Of a DNA stretch of 64,000 nucleotides, positions 1 to 8,722 are shown piece after piece (the stretch's first letter is position 1; each line of letters starts with the position of its first letter). The position numbers were made by a program, and so were the translations under genes. The notes under the pieces are model-generated. The model saw only the letters and a list, made by a program, of their open reading frames with translations, was not told the origin of the DNA and did not search any database. Origin of the DNA: Halobacterium noricense (GTDB lineage Archaea > Halobacteriota > Halobacteria > Halobacteriales > Halobacteriaceae); the NCBI RefSeq assembly GCF_021233435.1, contig NZ_CP089468.1:806001-870000 (forward strand), in the 5' to 3' direction.

Positions 1-1293
1 GCGTTCGTCCTCGCTCATCCCCGCGTAGTCGATGCCCTCACGGTCGAGCGCCTCGCCGACTGCGTGCGTGTGTTTCTCGCGGTGGTCGCGGAGGTCTAAG
101 GCTGCGAGGTGGAAGCCGAACGTCTCCACGCGCCGCACGAACGGCGCGACGTGCTCGTCGGCGACCTTCCCGAGCCCGGCCTCGCGCAGGCCGGCTTCGA
201 GCGCGCGAACGTCTTCGAGCAGGCTCTCGGTGTCCGCGTAGCCGCCCGGCTGGACGTCGGTCACGCGGTCGACGCGCTCCTGTACGACGGCGACGACCTG
301 CCGGAACAGTTCGTCGGGGTAGCGCTCGGCGACCTGGTCGACGACCCGGGGCACGTCCTCGCTAGCCTCGTCGAGGAGGTCCGCGGCCGCTTCGCTGTCC
401 ACGCGCGTGCCGTCCATCGAGAGCGCGCCGAGCAGGTCGTCGAGGTCGTCGAGGTAGCGCTCGGTGACGAGCCGGCGCTGCCGGTCGAGCACGCGCTCGG
501 TGGTTTCGGTGGTGACGTAGGGGTTGCCGTCGCGGTCCGAGCCCGCCCACGACCGGAACGCCAGCACTTCCGGAACTTCGGGCGGGTCGTCGTAGCGTTC
601 GGCGAGCGCGTCGTCGAGGTCCGCGTACACCTCCGGCACGACGTCGTAAACGGCGTTCGCGAGGTAGAACTGGACGTCGCGCGCCTCGTCGAACGGCGTC
701 GGCTGGCGCTCGCGCACGCGGCGCGTCGTCCACAACGACTCGACGTTCGCCTCGATGCGGCGCCACGTCCGCTCACGTTCGCGGGGCGTGAGCCGTCGCT
801 CGTCGAGTTCTTCGAGCAGTTCGCGGATGCGCTTGAGGTGGGCTTTGACGGTCTTCCGCCGGGCTTCGGTCGGGTGTGCGGTGAACGTCGGGACGACGTG
901 GACGTCGTCGAGAATCCCGGCAACTTCGTCGGCGCTGGCGCCTGCGTCGGCGAGCACGTCAACTGCCCCGCGGACGCTGTCCGCGAGCGTGCCCTCGGCC
1001 TCGCTGCGGCGGAGTTCGCGGACGCGCTCGCGCTCCTCGGCGAGGTTCACGAGTTCGAAGTACCCTGCGAACGCTCGCGCGAGGTCCTCGTAGCCGTCGA
1101 TGTCGGCTTCGGCGACGACCTCTCGGAGGGCGTCGCGGTCGTCGCTGTCGCCGCGTCGGTAGTCGATGGCGGCCGTGCGCGCGGCCTCGACGGCGTCGTA
1201 GGCCGCCGGTGACTCGTGAGCGCGCATCGCGTCGCCGAGCGTGGCACCGAGTTCACGGACGTCCTCGCGGACGCTCCTGCTGTGCAAGTCCAT
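1..1293 (-). CDS. ppc: Phosphoenolpyruvate carboxylase, N-terminal part (cut by window edge)
   Basis: PEP carboxylase makes oxaloacetate from PEP and bicarbonate in the cytoplasm, replenishing the TCA cycle. Only the N-terminal 431 residues lie in the window and the frame is still open at base 1, as expected for an enzyme of roughly 900 residues. The catalytic His block reads TAHPTEARRKTV (His about 140) and the block AGSDRDGNPY (about 251-260) is a PEPC signature. The ATG chosen gives MDLHSRSVREDVRELG and lies 81 bases after the end of the upstream same-strand gene. The family call is firm. Confidence 0.95.
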   Translation of the reverse strand, partial: MDLHSRSVREDVRELGATLGDAMRAHESPAAYDAVEAARTAAIDYRRGDSDDRDALREVVAEADIDGYEDLARAFAGYFELVNLAEERERVRELRRSEAEGTLADSVRGAVDVLADAGASADEVAGILDDVHVVPTFTAHPTEARRKTVKAHLKRIRELLEELDERRLTPRERERTWRRIEANVESLWTTRRVRERQPTPFDEARDVQFYLANAVYDVVPEVYADLDDALAERYDDPPEVPEVLAFRSWAGSDRDGNPYVTTETTERVLDRQRRLVTERYLDDLDDLLGALSMDGTRVDSEAAADLLDEASEDVPRVVDQVAERYPDELFRQVVAVVQERVDRVTDVQPGGYADTESLLEDVRALEAGLREAGLGKVADEHVAPFVRRVETFGFHLAALDLRDHREKHTHAVGEALDREGIDYAGMSEDER

Positions 1294-1374
1294 ACCACAC
1301 AGGTGGTCGTGCGGGGTTTTCAAAACACGGGTCGGCGCGACATATTGCCACTCGATTACGAGTGAAGAATTAGT

Positions 1375-2307
1375 CTACTCCGCCGGACTCTCCCACGGTG
1401 CCGCCGACGGCGACGACTCGGGTGCGACGGTGACGTTCGTCTCGTAGGTCACGCGGTCGTCCTGCACGGAGACAGCCACGGTCGCGCTGTAGAGCGCTGG
1501 GACTGCCGTCGGCGACCCGCTGCTGCGGTCCGCGTACGTACTGGCAGACACGTCGTCCTCGGCGTTCGGCACGTCCACGACGAACCCGTACTTGCCGTTC
1601 GCGTTCCCGCCGTTCTCGACGCTAACGTCGTAGGGCGCGCTGACGTTCTCCGCGAACGTCCAGTTCGCGATTCGCGTCCCGTTCACCGTGCCCTCGGTGA
1701 CGTCGAGGGCGACGGTGTCGGAGGACTGGGTCTCTGTCGCGACCCGTGATCCGTTCTGGAACGCGGTAACGTTCGTGTCCGAGCCCTCGTCGATGACCTC
1801 AACGCGCCACGACGCCGTTCCGTCCGAGAACGTGAACGTCACGGGGCTGCCGCTCGTCGGCGTGACGACCGCCTCGAAGCGCCGCGTCTCGCTCACGTCC
1901 ACGGCCGCCGTCCAGTCGTTCGTCCCGTTCGCGTCCGAGAAGTTCCGCTCGTCGGGCTGGGCGATGCGCGTCCCGTTCTCGACGCTCCCGACGGAGGCCG
2001 CCGTGATAGTGCCGCTGCTCGCGGACAACAACGACGCGTTCGCGTCCCACGTTCCGACGCCCGCCCCCAGTACGTTCCGAAGGTTCGCGTGGTCGGCGTC
2101 GTCGTGCGTGTTCGTCTGCACGAGCAACCCGCCGACCCCGGCCTCGGTAGCGCGCTCGTAGCCGACCACGTCGTCGGTCTCGCCGTGGTTCCGGGTGGCG
2201 AGGTTCTCCGTGAACACGACCGCGTTCAACACCAGCGCGAGCACCACGAACGCGAGCGCGAGTCCGAGCCCCGCGACGAGCAACAGCTGGCCGCGGTCCC
2301 GGTCCAT
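1375..2307 (-). CDS. Pilin-like, single-span envelope protein (haloarchaeal DUF7261-like)
   Basis: A 310-residue protein with a short charged start (MDRDRGQ), one long hydrophobic helix at about 8-30 and then an extracytoplasmic Asn/Thr/Ser-rich domain with many N-x-S/T sequons. This resembles haloarchaeal pilin-like proteins of the DUF7261 type; the DUF name is from memory and not checked. No catalytic motif is visible. The start was set at the ATG directly before the helix, although the frame stays open far upstream through the next gene, which is normal in this GC-rich DNA. Role unknown; a surface or pilus-associated function is an inference. Confidence 0.7.
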   Translation of the reverse strand: MDRDRGQLLLVAGLGLALAFVVLALVLNAVVFTENLATRNHGETDDVVGYERATEAGVGGLLVQTNTHDDADHANLRNVLGAGVGTWDANASLLSASSGTITAASVGSVENGTRIAQPDERNFSDANGTNDWTAAVDVSETRRFEAVVTPTSGSPVTFTFSDGTASWRVEVIDEGSDTNVTAFQNGSRVATETQSSDTVALDVTEGTVNGTRIANWTFAENVSAPYDVSVENGGNANGKYGFVVDVPNAEDDVSASTYADRSSGSPTAVPALYSATVAVSVQDDRVTYETNVTVAPESSPSAAPWESPAE

Positions 2308-2351
2308 GTCTCCGGGAGAAGCGGGCGGAGTACAAAAGGATTGTCGCGCGG

Positions 2352-3230
2352 CTACCCCGTGCGCGCGGTGCTGACGAGCGCGACGCCGACGCCCATCACG
2401 ACGCCGCCGACGGCGAACCCGGGGCCCAGCGTTTCGCCGAGCAGGAGCGCGCCGAGCACGCCGCCGACGAGGGGCTGCGCGAAGAAGCACGCCGCGACCA
2501 CGGTCGCCGTGGTGCGTTCGACGCCGCGGTACCAGAGGAACCACGCGGCCGCGGTGCTCGCGAGTCCGAGGTACGCGACCGCACCGACGACGCCCGGCGT
2601 GAGGGGGACGGTCGCGCCGGTCATCGCGAGTTCGACGGCGGCGAGCACGCCGAGCACCGGCACTGCCGCGAGCGAACTGTACGTTGCCGCGACGAGCGCG
2701 CCGTGCTTCCGGACGAGGCGCGCGCCGTCCACGGTGTAGGCCGCCCACGCCGCGCTCGCGACGAACAGCACCGCGACGCCAAACGCGCTCCCACCGCCGA
2801 TGGAGAGCCCGTACTGGCCCGCGACGACGAGCGCGGTGCCGACGCCAGCGAGCGCCATCCCGCCGGTGGAGCGCCACGTCAGCCGCTCGTCGAGCATCGT
2901 GACGCCGAGTAGCAGCGTGAACACGGGCGTCAGCATCGTCAACAGCGACCCCTGACTGGCGGTGGTACGGTCGGTGCCGACGAACTGCGTCGCCAGCGTG
3001 AGCGCCACCCACGCGCCCAGCCGGAGGAAGCCGCGGCGGTCCCGCGCGGAGAACGATGCCTGCGTCCCGAGCGCGCGCAGCGCGACGTAGAGCGCGACGC
3101 CGCCGACCACGATTCGGAGGAACGCCAGCGTCACGGGCGGCACGGACGCGAACCCCCACTTGCTGACGACGTACATGCCGCCCCAGAGGCCGGCGGCGGC
3201 AAGCGGCGCGGCGGCGTCCCGGAGTCCCAT
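2352..3230 (-). CDS. EamA/DMT-family transporter
   Basis: A 292-residue integral membrane protein with about ten hydrophobic segments in two homologous halves, the layout of the drug/metabolite transporter (EamA, RhaT-like) superfamily. It starts MGLRDAAAPLAAAGLWGGMY, where the LWGGMYVVSKWG segment is the typical first EamA helix. Substrate cannot be told from sequence; family members export amino acids, metabolites or drugs across the cytoplasmic membrane. The ATG is placed at the first helix; the open frame extends further upstream but without coding character. It is divergent from the panE-like gene, whose start is 78 bases away. Confidence 0.85.
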   Translation of the reverse strand: MGLRDAAAPLAAAGLWGGMYVVSKWGFASVPPVTLAFLRIVVGGVALYVALRALGTQASFSARDRRGFLRLGAWVALTLATQFVGTDRTTASQGSLLTMLTPVFTLLLGVTMLDERLTWRSTGGMALAGVGTALVVAGQYGLSIGGGSAFGVAVLFVASAAWAAYTVDGARLVRKHGALVAATYSSLAAVPVLGVLAAVELAMTGATVPLTPGVVGAVAYLGLASTAAAWFLWYRGVERTTATVVAACFFAQPLVGGVLGALLLGETLGPGFAVGGVVMGVGVALVSTARTG

Positions 3231-3307
3231 AGTCGCTCGCGGACGCCCGCCTCCTAAGTCCCATCGAACCCCGGGAGGCTTTACCGACACCCGCCGTACC
3301 GCCGCCC

Positions 3308-4216
3308 ATGCGCGTGGTCGTCCTCGGTTCGGGGTCGCTCGGGTCGCTGCTCGCGGGAGCGCTCGCCACGGCGGACGTGGACGTGACGCTGCTCGGCCGG
3401 GACGGGGACCACGTCCGTCGCGTCCGCGAGCACGGCCTCCGGTTCACGCACCCGGACGGCCGCGAGGAACAGATTCCGCTGGACGTGGCCACAGAACACG
3501 CGGCCGCCGTGGACGCCGACCTGCTCGTCGTCTGCGTGAAGAGCTACGACACCGGCGACGCGCTCGCCGATATCGCGGGGTACCTCGGCGACGCGGACGT
3601 GCTCACGCTCCAGAACGGCCTCGGGAACGCCGAAGCAATCGCCGACCACGTTCCCCGCGAACGCGTGGTCGCGGGGACGACGACGCACGGCGCGGTTCTC
3701 GAAGCCCCCGGCCACGTCCGGTACGCGGGCCGCGGCGACACCACCATCGGCCGCTACTTCGCGGCGAACGACGCTCGCGTCGAGGCCGTCGCGGACTGCT
3801 TGACTGCGGCGGGCATCGAGACGAGCGTGACCGACGACCCCGAGGCCGCGGTGTGGACGAAGGTGCTCGTGAACGCGGGCATCAACGCGGCGACGGCGCT
3901 CGCGCGCGTGCCGAACGGCGCGCTCGTCGAGTCCGAGAGCGGCGAGCGCGTGCTCCGGCGTGCGGTCGAGGAGGGCATCGCGGTCGCACGCGCCGAGGGA
4001 ATCGCGGTGCCGCGGGACGCCGTCGAGCGCACGCGCGAGGTCGCCGAGCGCACCGCGACGAACCCGTCCTCGATGCGGCAGGACGTCGAGCGCGGCCGGC
4101 GAACCGAAATCGAGGCGCTGAACGGTGCGCTCGTCAGGCACGGCGCAACCCACGGCGTGGAGACGCCGGTCAACGAGACACTCGCGGAGCTCGTGCGACT
4201 CGCCGAAGAAAAGTAG
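3308..4216 (+). CDS. panE: 2-dehydropantoate 2-reductase (ketopantoate reductase)
   Basis: A 302-residue NADPH-dependent reductase of the PanE/ApbA family, which reduces ketopantoate to pantoate for pantothenate and CoA synthesis. The N-terminal Rossmann motif is GSGSLGSLLAG (about 7-17). The block CVKSYDT (about 76-82) carries the family-typical Lys, LQNGLGN follows at about 100, and the C-terminal half has the catalytic helix segment WTKVLVNAGIN with conserved Lys and Asn. Length matches the family. It is convergent with the following secreted-protein gene. Some ApbA paralogues act on other 2-keto acids, so substrate is slightly less certain than family. Confidence 0.88.
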   Translation: MRVVVLGSGSLGSLLAGALATADVDVTLLGRDGDHVRRVREHGLRFTHPDGREEQIPLDVATEHAAAVDADLLVVCVKSYDTGDALADIAGYLGDADVLTLQNGLGNAEAIADHVPRERVVAGTTTHGAVLEAPGHVRYAGRGDTTIGRYFAANDARVEAVADCLTAAGIETSVTDDPEAAVWTKVLVNAGINAATALARVPNGALVESESGERVLRRAVEEGIAVARAEGIAVPRDAVERTREVAERTATNPSSMRQDVERGRRTEIEALNGALVRHGATHGVETPVNETLAELVRLAEEK

Positions 4217-4226
4217 GGCGCGCGGA

Positions 4227-5477
4227 CTACTCCTCGTTGCGCGTGACTTCGTAGGAGAACTGCATCGCGTTCTCCGGCATAATCTTCACCGACCACGCCC
4301 CCGCGGCGGGGTCGTCGAGTCGGTACCGGAACGTCTGGTGTTCGCCGCTGTCGGCGTACGTCCCGTCGGACGTCGCCTGCCGGCGGGACGAGCCGAGGTC
4401 GACGGTGCCGCGGTTCGTCACGCTGACGCGTTCGGCGGCGACCTCCGTGCCGTTCGGCGAGACGAACGTCACGTCGAAGCTCGCCGGCTCGCTGTCCGCG
4501 CTCCGGTAGCGGCTCGCGGACAGGTCGAGGGTCACGTTCTCGGTGTCGTCGCTCACTTCGAACGACGTCTGGAAGGGCTGGTCGGGCTGAGTCCACACCT
4601 GGAAGCGGAGGCTGACGCGCTGCCAGTACGAGGAGCGGTCGGGGCGCGCCGGGTCCTTCAGCCCGAGGTCGAGTTCGGCGCGGTAGTCGCCGCGGTCGGC
4701 GTCACTCGGCGGCGTGACGGTGACCTCGATGGTCGCCGTCTCGCCCGGCGCAATCTCGTTGGGCGCGTCGATTTCCACCCACGAGCGTTCGAGCGTGTCG
4801 CGGTTGGCGTTGGGGCGGTAGCGGTCCTCGGTGACGAGTTCGGGGCTCACCGGGACGGCCTGGTCGCCGGTGTTCTCCACGACGAACTCGCGGGTGAACG
4901 AGTCGCCGGCCTGCACCTGCGAGTGCATGTACGTGTCCGAGACGACGCGCACGGTGGGATCCTGCCAGACTTCGACGTTCAGGGAGACGCCGTTGGCGGG
5001 CTGTGCGGGGCGGCCGGGATAGGAAATCGTCTCGTTCGTGAGCGCGATTGCCCCGGCGTACCGGTTGAGTTCGGCGTCCTCGGGAACGGAGACCGTGACG
5101 TCGAACTCCCGTTCCTCGCCGGCGTCGAGCTGGAGGTCCGAGCTCCCGATAGAGACCCACGACTTCTCGACGGGCCGCTCGCCGCGCGGCGGCACGAATA
5201 GGTGCGGCGAGAGCGTCACGGCCTCGTCTTCGCCGTTCTCGACGGTTATCGTGACGGTCTCGCTCTCGCCGGGCTTGAGGCGGAGGTTGCGGTACTGTTC
5301 GTCGACGTACAGTCGCGTGTAGTTCGTCTCGCCGTCCGACTGCTGGACCGCGTCCGCGTCGGCGGTCGCGGGCGAGTCGGTGGCGGGGCTGTTCGGCTGG
5401 GCGAGTGCCGTTGCGCCCGCTGCCGAGACGACGAGGACGGCAGCGATGGCGACGGCGGTAATCGTTCGCGCGTTCAT
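4227..5477 (-). CDS. Secreted/anchored Ig-like (NEW3/COG1470-type) protein
   Basis: A 416-residue exported protein. Residues 1-26 form a Sec-type signal (basic start, then a long Ala/Val core ending near ALA-Q), followed by a Ser/Thr/Ala/Asp-rich spacer and at least two Ig-like beta repeats containing phrases such as LKPGESETVTITVENGED and APGETATIEVTV, as in NEW3/COG1470 domains. No enzyme motif and no obvious C-terminal membrane anchor are visible. Such proteins are commonly surface or adhesion-like, but the function here is unknown. It converges with panE, with 10 bases between their stop codons. Confidence 0.75.
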   Translation of the reverse strand: MNARTITAVAIAAVLVVSAAGATALAQPNSPATDSPATADADAVQQSDGETNYTRLYVDEQYRNLRLKPGESETVTITVENGEDEAVTLSPHLFVPPRGERPVEKSWVSIGSSDLQLDAGEEREFDVTVSVPEDAELNRYAGAIALTNETISYPGRPAQPANGVSLNVEVWQDPTVRVVSDTYMHSQVQAGDSFTREFVVENTGDQAVPVSPELVTEDRYRPNANRDTLERSWVEIDAPNEIAPGETATIEVTVTPPSDADRGDYRAELDLGLKDPARPDRSSYWQRVSLRFQVWTQPDQPFQTSFEVSDDTENVTLDLSASRYRSADSEPASFDVTFVSPNGTEVAAERVSVTNRGTVDLGSSRRQATSDGTYADSGEHQTFRYRLDDPAAGAWSVKIMPENAMQFSYEVTRNEE

Positions 5478-5643
5478 GTGTACCTGCCAGTCCCGGCAGC
5501 GCTGTCGCTACGTTGCGGTACCAATCAGGGGCTTGCGGGGACCAGCGTCGGGACTGTCGGATGGTCGACTATTAGTAGTTCGGTTAGGTCAAGCGCCGAT
5601 AGAACCGGCGACAGACTCTTGTGGATGCGACGGTCGTCCGACG

Positions 5644-6246
5644 TTAGGCTTCCGAGGGGCGCGGACAGTCGTAGGTGTCGCGGACGGTGTCCGCGAGAAT
5701 CGATTCCTTGTGCAGGACGAGGTAGACGACGACGAAGTCGTGGTCGAGCGGCCGGAAGACGAACACCTCGTGCTCGCAGTCTTCCTCCTCGTTCAGGCGG
5801 TCGACGAGCGGCTCCAGCGGGAACGCCCCGGTCTGTATCTCCTCGAAGACGTCGCGCTCGCCGGGCTGTTCGGCGAACGCGTACACCGCGCCGTTGGGTT
5901 CGCCGTCCGCACTGAACGTCGGCCGGCCCTGCACGCCGGTGGCCTCCTGGTGGGCTTGCTCCATCGTGTCGAGGGCGGCCTCGAACAGGCCCGAGACGGC
6001 GTCGGCGTAGGTGAACAGCGTGCGCTTGCGGACGTCGAGGGCGGCGAAGCGCGCGTCGCCGTCGTCCCACGAGAGCGTCGCGTCGACGAGGTAGCCGGGT
6101 CGGAGCGCGTCGACTGCGAGGTCGTCGTAGCCGTCGGCGGCGACGCGGACTGGCTCGTGGTCGGCCCGGTCGAGCAGCAGGAGGTCGTCGGCGCGCTCGG
6201 GGGCGGCGCCGAGCACGCGGAACGTGCTCTCCGTCGTGGTCTCCAT
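5644..6246 (-). CDS. Conserved haloarchaeal protein (DUF6663-like), function unknown
   Basis: A 200-residue soluble acidic protein starting METTTESTFRVLG. It shows an N-terminal beta-rich part (LLLLDRADHEPVRV), a central helical region and a C-terminal alpha/beta part with FRPLDHDFVVVYLVLHKESI. No known catalytic motif is visible. It resembles a haloarchaeal family that I recall as DUF6663, but that name is unverified. The ATG is the first plausible start; upstream sequence in frame is Arg/Pro-rich and non-coding in character. About 160 bases separate it from the zinc-ribbon regulator on the same strand. Confidence 0.65.
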   Translation of the reverse strand: METTTESTFRVLGAAPERADDLLLLDRADHEPVRVAADGYDDLAVDALRPGYLVDATLSWDDGDARFAALDVRKRTLFTYADAVSGLFEAALDTMEQAHQEATGVQGRPTFSADGEPNGAVYAFAEQPGERDVFEEIQTGAFPLEPLVDRLNEEEDCEHEVFVFRPLDHDFVVVYLVLHKESILADTVRDTYDCPRPSEA

Positions 6247-6407
6247 GCGCCGGGATTGCGTGCGAGAAGGGATAAGGGCGTCCGTCTTCGCGCCCAGCGG
6301 AGCCCTGGCCGTGCCTCTGCCCGCCGGCAGCGGCACGTCGTGTCCGGAAAGCATAAGACTCGACGAACCGGTGTTTATTTCCTGTTGTTCGTGCCAAAAC
6401 GAACCGC

Positions 6408-7349
6408 TCAGTCCGCGGAGACGCGGCCCGCGTCGTCGGCGGCGTCCGCACAGCGGCGCTCCGTGTCCACGACGCGGAGGTCGCCGTCGAGCGTGACGTC
6501 CATCGCCTCGCCGGCCAGCGCAAATGACACCGTCACGCGCGTCGGGTCGGCGTCGTACGTCGTCGACGCGTCGGTCACGCACCACGGGAGCGTCCAGTGC
6601 TTGCGCGTGTCGAGCTCGACGCCGTGGTCGGCGTGGAACGCCACCACGTTGGAGTTGTCCAAAAGCGACAGCCCGACCGGCGAGGAGATGGTGTGCTGGC
6701 ACTGCACGCACGTGTGGTCGACGCGCACGTCCAGCCCGAGCAGGTCCTCGTCGTCGGGGACGACGGCGGTGTCCACGCGGCCGCCACACTCCGGACAGAC
6801 GCCGTCCGCGGCGAGACAGTGGAGGTGGCGCACGCGCTGGTCGAACGCCGCCTCGATTTCGGTCGTCGAGCGGTCGCGCAGCCCGCCTGGCGGGAACGCG
6901 TAGCGGCCGTAGACGCTCTCGCAGTCAGTACACCGGACGGTGAGGCGCTCGTCGGCGTACGCGGCTTCGAGCGAGCCGCCGCAGTCGAAGCAGTCGCCGG
7001 TCACGGGGAATTCGAGGGTGACGCGCTCGGTGAACGTCCCCGCGAGGATGGCGCGGACGACCTTCTCGCCGGCGTACTGGAACTCGTAGCCGTCCTCGAC
7101 CTGCCGCACGAAGTGGTCAGTGAGCTTCGAGAGGTGGTAGTTGAACTGCGCGCTGTCCTTCATCCCGACCCGCTTGCGGAGGTCCGAGAACGCGACCGGG
7201 TGGTCGGGCGCGAGCCACAGCTCCTGCAGGATGGTGATTCGGGTCTCGTTCCCGAGCAGCGCGAACGCCTCGGCGGGCGGCAGGCTGTCGTCGAGGCTGC
7301 CGTCCGGGTCGAGGGGTGCGCCGTCGAGGGGCGTGTCGGAGCCGCTCAT
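6408..7349 (-). CDS. ArsR-type winged-helix regulator with zinc-ribbon domain
   Basis: A 313-residue cytoplasmic regulator. Residues about 25-100 form an ArsR-like winged helix (FALLGNETRITILQELW, then DSAQFNYHLSKLTDHFV). The C-terminal two thirds carry four Cys pairs (CFDC, CTDC, CPEC, CVQC), consistent with two zinc-binding ribbons. This architecture is common in haloarchaeal regulators of unknown ligand. The ATG giving MSGSDTPLDG was preferred to one 27 bases upstream (MARVRVRPR) because that extension is basic and unlike the rest. The target genes cannot be told from the sequence. Confidence 0.8.
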   Translation of the reverse strand: MSGSDTPLDGAPLDPDGSLDDSLPPAEAFALLGNETRITILQELWLAPDHPVAFSDLRKRVGMKDSAQFNYHLSKLTDHFVRQVEDGYEFQYAGEKVVRAILAGTFTERVTLEFPVTGDCFDCGGSLEAAYADERLTVRCTDCESVYGRYAFPPGGLRDRSTTEIEAAFDQRVRHLHCLAADGVCPECGGRVDTAVVPDDEDLLGLDVRVDHTCVQCQHTISSPVGLSLLDNSNVVAFHADHGVELDTRKHWTLPWCVTDASTTYDADPTRVTVSFALAGEAMDVTLDGDLRVVDTERRCADAADDAGRVSAD

Positions 7350-7405
7350 GCGCGGACGTACACGGACACGGGCCATAAGCCCTCGCAAAAATTCGGTTAT
7401 GTAAC

Positions 7406-7909
7406 TTACGCGAGAGGAATCGCCAGCACAACAGCAGCCGCCGTCGTGAACACGCCGAGGGCGAACAGGCCGACGTTCCAGACGGTGCTGTCGGCGGGGG
7501 TCAGCCCCAGCGAGTAGCGCGTGCTCGACACCGGCCACAGCGCGGCGACGCCCATCGGCGTGAGCGCGTCCGCCAGCAGGTGCGCGAGAATCGCGAACGC
7601 CGCGACCCCGCCCGCGCCGACGGTGAGTTCGACGGCCTGTTCGGGCGCGAGCGCGAGCCCGGCGGGACCAGTGAGGAGCCACGCCGCGCCACCGACGAGG
7701 ACGCCGACGACGCCAGCGAACAGGAGCGTGTGCGTGACGCCGCGGTGCGAAATCAGCGGGATGTCGTGGTCGGCGTCGGGCAGCGGCGTCAGCGCGAGCA
7801 CGAGCGCCAGCCCCGCCGCGGCCGCGACGACGCGGCCTAGCGACCCCAGTACGTACAAGACGGGTGCGTACGCGAGCAACGCGACGCCGTAGTGACCACT
7901 CCGGTACAC
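7406..7909 (-). CDS. YdjM/DUF457-type membrane-bound metal-dependent hydrolase
   Basis: A 167-residue membrane protein with four hydrophobic segments. The conserved block TPLPDADHDIP followed by SHRGVTHTLLF is the signature of the YdjM/LexA-regulated, DUF457 family, whose Asp and His residues are thought to bind metal; a further HLLADALTPMG block fits the family. The biochemical activity of the family is poorly known. The gene ends just before the promoter region of the zinc-ribbon regulator and lies on the same strand. Start at the first ATG (MYRSGHYGVALLAYAP) directly precedes the first helix. Confidence 0.82.
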   Translation of the reverse strand: MYRSGHYGVALLAYAPVLYVLGSLGRVVAAAAGLALVLALTPLPDADHDIPLISHRGVTHTLLFAGVVGVLVGGAAWLLTGPAGLALAPEQAVELTVGAGGVAAFAILAHLLADALTPMGVAALWPVSSTRYSLGLTPADSTVWNVGLFALGVFTTAAAVVLAIPLA

Positions 7910-7953
7910 AGTCTATCGTCGGCCCCGAGCAAGTAGAGGGTTCCGAGAGCGAC

Positions 7954-8205
7954 TCAGGGCTGGCGCACGAGCAACACCGCGCCGACGACGAACGCCAGCA
8001 GGTACGCGGGGTGGCCCTGCGCGTACGCGACCGCTTCCGGGAGCGCCGCGCTCACGTCGCCGGTCGCCACCGCGGTGTCCAGCGTCTGGTCAGGTGCCTG
8101 CGCCCACAGCGCGAAGTGCGCTATCGCCGCCACGCCGAACACCACACCGACCAACTGGTACGCTCGGCCCGCCAGCGCGTCCCCGAGAGTCTGCGTAATT
8201 CCCAT
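7954..8205 (-). CDS. Small two-helix membrane protein, unknown
   Basis: An 83-residue protein with hydrophobic helices at about 16-34 (LVGVVFGVAAIAHFALW) and about 63-80 (HPAYLLAFVVGAVLLV), joined by an acidic loop. No motif is recognised. It lies on the same strand as the DUF457-type gene with 44 bases between them, so the two may be cotranscribed. The ATG is preceded by an A-rich stretch. It is accepted as real because the composition is typical of a membrane protein and no better frame overlaps it. Confidence 0.6.
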   Translation of the reverse strand: MGITQTLGDALAGRAYQLVGVVFGVAAIAHFALWAQAPDQTLDTAVATGDVSAALPEAVAYAQGHPAYLLAFVVGAVLLVRQP

Positions 8206-8293
8206 ACGCGAGTGGTCGTGCCGCCGGTAGAAAAACCGTCCGCAGTCGTGCGACTCGCTGCTCGAACTTCGATGCGTCCGTACACACAGCAGT

Positions 8294-8310
8294 CGCTACG
8301 TCGTGTAGCG
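8294..8310. terminator. Short inverted repeat downstream of the cold-shock gene
   Basis: Perfect 6-bp arms (CGCTAC / GTAGCG) with a 5-base spacer lie about 52 bases beyond the stop of the cold-shock gene and upstream of the next same-strand gene. This could be a weak terminator hairpin; archaeal termination depends mostly on T tracts, so the call is tentative. Confidence 0.25.
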
Positions 8311-8361
8311 TCTCAAAGAAGTGGAACGTCGGCCGTCACTGAAAGCGACGGCGGGTAGGAC

Positions 8362-8568
8362 TTAGTTGCGGACGAGGTTCGTCGCGCGCGGGCCCTTCGG
8401 GGAGGACTCGATGTCGAACTCGACTTCCTGACCCTCTTCGAGGTCGGGACCGCCGATGTCCTCCATGTGGAAGAACACGTCCTCGTCGTCGTCCACGTCG
8501 TCGCTGTCAGTCGAAATGAAACCGTAGCCGCCAGTGTCGTTGAAGAAGTCAACCTTGCCTTCTGCCAT
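8362..8568 (-). CDS. CspA-type cold-shock domain protein
   Basis: A 68-residue single cold-shock domain (OB fold) that binds single-stranded RNA or DNA, acting as an RNA chaperone. It starts MAEGKVDFFNDTGGYGFIS, with RNP1-like GYGFIS and RNP2-like DVFFHM. As usual in haloarchaea an acidic insert (DSDDVDDDED) lies between them. A GTG three codons upstream is possible, but MAEGKVDFF is the family-typical start. A TATA-like element (CGTTATCCC on the minus strand) lies about 34 bases upstream. It is monocistronic by layout. Confidence 0.93.
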   Translation of the reverse strand: MAEGKVDFFNDTGGYGFISTDSDDVDDDEDVFFHMEDIGGPDLEEGQEVEFDIESSPKGPRATNLVRN

Positions 8569-8722
8569 TACAAACAACCGTAGGGCCGCTTCGGGGATAA
8601 CGCTTCCGAGAGTCGAGTTACCACGGGCCTCCGGGGGTGTTCGTCGCTATTTCCGGGCCGAGTCCAGCCGGCTGCGGCCGCACTCGACTACTGTTAAGGG
8701 CGTCCACGAGCGAGCTATCGGC